From Lachnospiraceae bacterium (GTDB lineage: Bacteria; Bacillota; Clostridia; Lachnospirales; Anaerotignaceae): a stretch of DNA of 64,000 nt. This document shows positions 60,239-64,000 of this stretch, piece after piece. Each line of letters starts with the position of its first letter. Positions within the stretch are counted from its first letter, which is position 1. Where the stretch lies: positions 4,931 through 68,930 of the forward strand of contig JAHZEA010000013.1 of assembly GCA_019422065.1 (NCBI GenBank), given 5' to 3'. The position numbers were made by a program, and so were the translations under genes. The notes beneath the pieces were generated by a model. The model made no database searches. It was not told the origin of the DNA and worked only from the letters and a program-made list of their open reading frames with translations.

Positions 60239-60718
60239 ATGTCCATAGAAAAAGCCCGTGAATATTTATCACAGTTCGGCCGCGACAAAGACATAATGGA
60301 ATTTAACGTTTCAAGCGCCACTGTTGACTTAGCAGCCATAGCCCTTAATGTAATTCCGGCAAGAATAACAAAGACTCTTGCCTTTAAAAAAGATGACTCC
60401 TGCATACTTATAGGCATGGCAGGGGACGCTAAAATTGATAACAAAAAATTTAAGGCTGAGTTTGGCATGAAAGCTAAAATGCTTACAGCTGAAGAAACAC
60501 TTGCCCTTACCGGTCATGCCGTAGGCGGAGTATGTTCTTTTGGTGTTCCGGAAAATATTGAATCATTTGTTGATATTTCACTTAAAAGATTTGACACTGT
60601 TTTTCCGGCCTGCGGAAGCTCAAATTCTGCTATAGAGCTTACATGTGATGAGCTTTATACTCTTACAAAATCAAAAAAATGGGTTGATGTTTGTAAAGAC
60701 TGGAATAACGAAGAATAA
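60239..60718 (+). CDS. YbaK/ProX-type aminoacyl-tRNA deacylase
   Basis: This 159-aa single-domain protein is of the YbaK/EbsC family, which removes wrongly attached amino acids from tRNA (for example Cys or Ala from tRNA-Pro). It has RITKTLAFKKDDSCILIGMA with the conserved Lys, AKIDNKKFKAEFGMKAKMLT, and the typical GHAVGGVCSFGVP loop followed by FDTVFPACGSSNSAIELT. ATGAGGAGATG precedes the start. It is a single gene and not part of a flagellar operon, although a sigma-28-like promoter precedes it. Confidence 0.9.
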   Translation: MSIEKAREYLSQFGRDKDIMEFNVSSATVDLAAIALNVIPARITKTLAFKKDDSCILIGMAGDAKIDNKKFKAEFGMKAKMLTAEETLALTGHAVGGVCSFGVPENIESFVDISLKRFDTVFPACGSSNSAIELTCDELYTLTKSKKWVDVCKDWNNEE

Positions 60719-60900
60719 ATAAAACACAATTTTTTGCCACTGTATTACAGTACACTTGATAATTTGGCTATATTTAATATTTTGAAATAAGTTATAAGTT
60801 TAAATATTTTTATTTAAGCACTAAATGCTTTTTCCGGCTTTTAAATATTTTTGCCAATAATATTTAATCAGTTTATTTTACATATTATTATACATCAAAA

Positions 60901-60929
60901 AAATGCCTGACACTAAATGTCAGGCATTT
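60901..60929. terminator. Bidirectional terminator between ybaK and the SIMPL gene
   Basis: AAATGCCTGACA (60901-60912) pairs perfectly with TGTCAGGCATTT (60918-60929), with A-run before and T-run after. The remaining 60719-60900 is AT-rich with no gene. Confidence 0.9.
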
Positions 60930-61001
60930 TTTAACCGGGTGATTTATTTACATTAAATTAATTTACTTAAATACTAAAAATTTTACTTAAATTCTATTAC
61001 T

Positions 61002-61730
61002 TTAACTAAACTTATATACAGCATTTACATTTGCTGTAATTTCTATGTCGTCATAAGTAATTTCTGTCGGCATAGATTCTGAAGAACCTTCGGCATAATC
61101 TGCTACAGCCTTTTCATTAAAAGCACTGTTTGTTGTGCTGTATGAAAAACGGCTTGACTGTTCTTCTACACTATAAACACTTATTGTATTGGCGCCTATT
61201 GCATCTTTAATAGTTTCGGCGCTGTCCTGAGCATTTAACAAAGCCTGTTTTAAAGCTAAGTCATAATACTCCTGAGGGTTTTCAACACTAAAGCTTATGC
61301 CATTAACCTCTGTTGCACCGGATGAAACAGCAATGTCTACATATTTACCAGCATTGTCTTTATCATTGGTTTTTACAGTAAAGCTGTTTTCAACCCTATA
61401 ACCTGTTACTTCGTTGTTATTTTCGTAATCCCTTTCTGTATACACATAATACCATGTGCTTTTTATATCATCCTCCTTTATACCAGCTGCTTTAAGGCTT
61501 TCACATACCTTATTATAAATCTGGTTATTTTCTTCCTGAGCCTTTGCTGCATCTGAATTACTTGTTACAACACTTAAAGAAATCTGTGCTGTGTCTGGTT
61601 CTACGCTTACAATTCCGCGGCCGCTTACGGCTATTGTTTTTTCCGGCAAGTCATACGCAAATGCTGGTATAGCCGACATAAGTGACATTGATGCAATTAC
61701 AGCACCGCAAATAAGTTTTTTCATAGCCAT
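61002..61730 (-). CDS. Secreted SIMPL (DUF541) domain protein
   Basis: Residues 1-26 form a signal peptide (KLICGAVIASMSLMSAIPAF, cleavage near AYA). The rest is one SIMPL domain: KTIAVSGRGIVSVEPDTAQI at the start, then VVTSNSDAAKAQEENNQIYN and GYRVENSFTVKTNDKDNAGK. The family is widespread outside the membrane, with unclear function. It lies 28 bp after the anti-sigma gene and may be a target or part of that module. Confidence 0.88.
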   Translation of the reverse strand: MAMKKLICGAVIASMSLMSAIPAFAYDLPEKTIAVSGRGIVSVEPDTAQISLSVVTSNSDAAKAQEENNQIYNKVCESLKAAGIKEDDIKSTWYYVYTERDYENNNEVTGYRVENSFTVKTNDKDNAGKYVDIAVSSGATEVNGISFSVENPQEYYDLALKQALLNAQDSAETIKDAIGANTISVYSVEEQSSRFSYSTTNSAFNEKAVADYAEGSSESMPTEITYDDIEITANVNAVYKFS

Positions 61731-61758
61731 ACTTCCTTTCTAAAACTTGACTATACTC

Positions 61759-63006
61759 TTATTTTTTATTTTTCCTAGTTTTTATAAATACAACAGCCGC
61801 TCCGGCAACTACCAAAACAACTGCTAAAGGTGCCCAAAGTTTAATAATTAAAAGCACAATGCCTTCAAAACCGGAAAACAGCGTTCTTGCCGAGTTTTTA
61901 AAATTATAAACGGCTTTATCAACAAAATCTGTTTTAGCCGGTATTATGCTCTCGTCGTTTTTTTCCGTAATACTTATATTAATGCTGGAGTAATCAACAA
62001 CATCGTCATATGAATTAAGCTGAGCCTGATATGACTCTATATCGCTTATAACCTCCGTAAGGCGGCTTTCTATTGATATTATATCACTTATATTTTCTGC
62101 GCTGTCTAAAAGTTCTGTAAGGCGTTCTTTCTCCTGCTCTTTTACTTCAAGACGGCTTTGAGCATCAACATAGTTATTTGTAATATCATTAACAGACTCG
62201 CTTTGATTTGTTACAGTGCCTAAAGTTTCTATATAGCCCATAGTATCCGAAAACTTAGTGCTTTCAATACGCACAGTTATATTTCCGCTTTTTCCTTTAT
62301 AGGTATTTGTTTGACTGTCATAATCTGCGTATTGGTCGCTGCGTTCCACATATCCGTTGTTTTGCTCCATATATGTTTTAACAAGCTGAGACGTTTCATC
62401 AAAGCTGTTTACATTTATTGAGATATAACCTGTTTTTATTATTTTTCTTGTAATGTTTTGTTCTGCTGTGCTTAACATTGTGTCGCTGTAACTGTTTTGA
62501 GAAGACTCGCATGCTGCTCCGCTTTCGCCGCCGTCATAAACATCAGCTGAGGCACCGTCTGCATAAAGCTTAGGCGAAGCCTGAGGCATAGCAGCACCGT
62601 TTGCGCTTCTTGACATATCATTGCTCATACTTTCATTAGCACTTGCTGTATCGGCACTTTGTGCGTAACTTCCGCTTGAGGCCATATAATACAGATTCTT
62701 CATATATGCCCCTGTCATAAATACCAGTACGGCACAGGCAGCTACAGCCGAATATTTAACAATTCTACTTCTGTTTCTTTTTTTGCCGCTTTTTATAAGC
62801 TTATCTGTAAGCTCACTATGGAAATCATCAGGCAGCGGCAGATATTCGGCGTTGTTAAGCTCGCTTGTAATGCGTTTAATTTCGTTATACGCATTTCGGC
62901 AGCTTTCGCATGTTTCAATATGTTTAAGGAACTCTTTTTCATCATAGGCGTCAACACATTCATCAACGTACATATCAATGATGTTTAAAGCTTCATCACA
63001 TTTCAT
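61759..63006 (-). CDS. Membrane anti-sigma factor with zinc finger and DUF4349
   Basis: The N-terminus is an anti-sigma zinc finger (KCDEALNIIDMYVDECVDAY, then HIETCESCRNAY with the HxxxCxxC pattern). A membrane helix follows at about 85-102 (AVAACAVLVFMTGAYMKNLY). Outside, a Ser/Ala-rich linker leads to a DUF4349 domain (about 185-365) with a coiled coil (RLEVKEQEKERLTELLDSAE), and a second membrane helix (VVLVVAGAAVVFIKT) closes the protein. Its start overlaps the sigma gene stop by 4 bp. By analogy it would hold the sigma factor until an envelope signal arrives. Confidence 0.88.
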   Translation of the reverse strand: MKCDEALNIIDMYVDECVDAYDEKEFLKHIETCESCRNAYNEIKRITSELNNAEYLPLPDDFHSELTDKLIKSGKKRNRSRIVKYSAVAACAVLVFMTGAYMKNLYYMASSGSYAQSADTASANESMSNDMSRSANGAAMPQASPKLYADGASADVYDGGESGAACESSQNSYSDTMLSTAEQNITRKIIKTGYISINVNSFDETSQLVKTYMEQNNGYVERSDQYADYDSQTNTYKGKSGNITVRIESTKFSDTMGYIETLGTVTNQSESVNDITNNYVDAQSRLEVKEQEKERLTELLDSAENISDIISIESRLTEVISDIESYQAQLNSYDDVVDYSSINISITEKNDESIIPAKTDFVDKAVYNFKNSARTLFSGFEGIVLLIIKLWAPLAVVLVVAGAAVVFIKTRKNKK

Positions 63007-63590
63007 GCTCTGCCCCTCCCTTCTGTTTCTGGTTTCAAATTAAATTTTTCTATCATTTGCCTAAGCTTGCCCCGGCCTCTTGAAAGCCGCGACTTAACAG
63101 TGCCTAAAGGCAGGCCTGTTATATCACTTATTTCCTTATAGTCCATACCTTCCATGTCTCTAAGAACTATTACCGTTTTAAACTCATCGTCAAGCATATT
63201 AACAGCGCTTATTATATTCTTAACTCCTTCTTTTGAAATTACTTTTTCTTCAATACCAGAGTCACTGTTTTGATTTTTCTCATCAACTATATAGTCCTCA
63301 AAACTTATGTTGTTTTCTTTTTTGCGCCTGCGAACAAAATCTATAGCAGTATTTACGGCTATTCTGTAAAGCCATGTGGAAAAAGCCGAGCTTTCATCAT
63401 AGCTTTCAAAATTTTTAAAAGCCTTAATAAAAGCCTCTTGTGACACATCTCTTGCATCCTCGGCATTTCCTGTTATTCTATATACAACATTAAAAACAAA
63501 TCTTTCGTGATTTTCTATCAGCATGCTGAAGGCGCGTCCGTCGCCCCTTCGGGCTTTTTTAATCAGGCCTGAATTCACAGAGCTAATCAT
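63003..63590 (-). CDS. ECF-type RNA polymerase sigma factor
   Basis: This extracytoplasmic-function sigma factor has region 2 (FVFNVVYRITGNAEDARDVS, then FKNFESYDESSAFSTWLYRI) and region 4 (VIVLRDMEGMDYKEISDITG-LPLGTVKSRLSRGRGKLR). A longer frame starts at 63614, but the GGGGAGG site lies inside it and directly precedes the ATG at 63590; 195 aa is therefore preferred. It is the first gene of sigma / anti-sigma / SIMPL. No clear promoter was identified in 63591-63737. Confidence 0.93.
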   Translation of the reverse strand: MISSVNSGLIKKARRGDGRAFSMLIENHERFVFNVVYRITGNAEDARDVSQEAFIKAFKNFESYDESSAFSTWLYRIAVNTAIDFVRRRKKENNISFEDYIVDEKNQNSDSGIEEKVISKEGVKNIISAVNMLDDEFKTVIVLRDMEGMDYKEISDITGLPLGTVKSRLSRGRGKLRQMIEKFNLKPETEGRGRA

Positions 63591-63737
63591 TTTTTTCCTC
63601 CCCTTAAAAGACAAGTAAAAAACCGGTTTAATTACTAATCTGATTAATATACGTATTTAAATTTATATAAGTTCCATAAAACTAATTTTTTTTATAACCA
63701 AATTTTACAAATTAACAGGCAAACATAATTTTATATA

Positions 63738-63766
63738 CAAAAAAACCTTCGGTTAAACCGAAGGTT
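63738..63766 (-). terminator. Terminator of the tRNA operon
   Basis: AACCTTCGGTT (63744-63754) pairs with AACCGAAGGTT (63756-63766); on the minus strand a run of T follows. It lies just after tRNA-Val. Confidence 0.9.
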
Positions 63767-63768
63767 AA

Positions 63769-63841
63769 TGGGAATTACAGGGCTCGAACCTGTGACATCT
63801 TGCTTGTAAGGCAAGCGCTCTCCCAGCTGAGCTAAACTCCC
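63769..63841 (-). tRNA. tRNA-Val (anticodon UAC)
   Basis: The 73-nt cloverleaf has acceptor stem GGGAGTT/AATTCCC, D-arm AGCTCAGCTGGGAGAGC, anticodon loop CTTACAA with TAC, and T-arm with GGTTCGAGCC. The CCA end is not encoded. Confidence 0.95.
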
Positions 63842-63859
63842 AAAATATTAAATTTTAAA

Positions 63860-63931
63860 TGACCCGTAAGAGAATCGAACTCTTGTTTCAGCCGTGAGAG
63901 GGCCGCGTCTTAACCGCTTGACCAACGGGCC
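63860..63931 (-). tRNA. tRNA-Glu (anticodon CUC)
   Basis: The 72-nt cloverleaf has acceptor GGCCCGT/ACGGGTC, D-arm TTGGTCAAGCGGTTAAG, anticodon loop CTCTCAC (anticodon CTC) and T-arm GAGTTCGATTCTC. No CCA is encoded. Confidence 0.93.
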
Positions 63932-63937
63932 AAAAAG

Positions 63938-64000
63938 TAGCGGAGGGGGGATTCGAACCCTCGACACCGCGGGTATGAACCGCGTGCTCTAGCCAACTGA
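63938..64000 (-). tRNA. tRNA-Met (anticodon CAU), 5' part off the window
   Basis: The 3' 63 nt are seen: D-loop TCAGTTGGCTAGAGCA, anticodon loop TTCATAC (CAT), T-arm GAGGGTTCGAATCCC and the 3' acceptor strand ending CTCCGCTA. The pattern is that of elongator tRNA-Met; the first bases, needed to be certain, lie beyond the right edge. Confidence 0.85.

Noticed and set aside
1..64000. CRISPR arrays, rRNA genes, insertion sequences or prophage structural genes
   Set aside because: No regularly spaced repeats, transposase frames or phage gene runs were seen; the integrase is the only mobile-type gene.

Overview
The window is an AT-rich chromosomal segment from a motile, anaerobic-type Bacillota. 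It most resembles Clostridia, probably Lachnospirales, but the species cannot be named from sequence alone. The evidence is the clostridial/Bacillus-style fla/che gene set (FliY, CheC, CheD, CheV, FliW/CsrA, FlbD, the TIGR02530-type protein), strong GGAGG ribosome binding sites, SLH surface proteins and an archaeal-type phosphoglycerate mutase.

Layout. 1-2.6 kb: SLH-domain surface protein (cut by the left edge), a FlhB C-terminal-domain protein and a FliK-like protein. 2.7-7.2 kb (+): cheA-cheW-cheR-cheB. 7.5-12.7 kb (-): flgM-flgN-flgK-flgL-DUF6470-fliW-csrA. 12.8-14.3 kb: FtsE-like ATPase and a secreted C39-type peptidase. 14.3-17.7 kb (-): fliD-fliS-FliT-like. 17.9-19.6 kb (+): ParA-like ATPase plus a ComFB-domain protein. 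19.7-45.2 kb (-): one long fla/che operon read from flgB down to an EAL-like/HDOD protein. It encodes basal body, MS ring, C ring, export apparatus, hook, stator, CheY, FliA, CheC/D and CheV. A sigma-A-like promoter lies in front of flgB. 45.2-47.3 kb: a 723-bp repeat-rich intergenic region, a lone tyrosine recombinase transcribed away from flgB, and a further gap. 47.3-49.1 kb: a chemoreceptor. 49.2-53.9 kb: DUF815 ATPase and ilvB-ilvN-ilvC with a leader-peptide attenuator. 54.4-63.6 kb: apgM, a MacB-type ABC system with a large surface protein, a YbaK deacylase, and a SIMPL / DUF4349 anti-sigma / ECF sigma module. 63.8-64.0 kb: tRNA-Val, tRNA-Glu and a partial tRNA-Met.

How the parts work together. 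The long operon supplies the hook-basal body, export gate and FliA (sigma-28). FlgM restrains FliA until the hook is finished. Five sites share a TNAW-N15-GNCGATAW-like pattern (upstream of cheA, flgM, fliD, the chemoreceptor and, unexpectedly, ybaK) and look like the FliA regulon. FliW/CsrA would tune flagellin translation, but no flagellin gene is in the window. fliL, flhF and flhG are not at their usual places.

Most interesting signals: (1) the recombinase next to the flgB promoter, with a 12-bp inverted repeat bracketing that promoter and tandem 11-bp arm-type repeats on both sides of the recombinase gene, which suggests a flagellar phase switch or a minimal integrative element; (2) an ilv leader peptide with a run of Leu/Val/Ile codons in front of an intrinsic terminator; (3) a fliI gene whose only sensible start is ACG; (4) a ParA/ComFB pair inside the flagellar region; (5) a FliY whose CheY-P-binding-like motif sits in the linker, and a FlgK with a long coiled-coil insertion.
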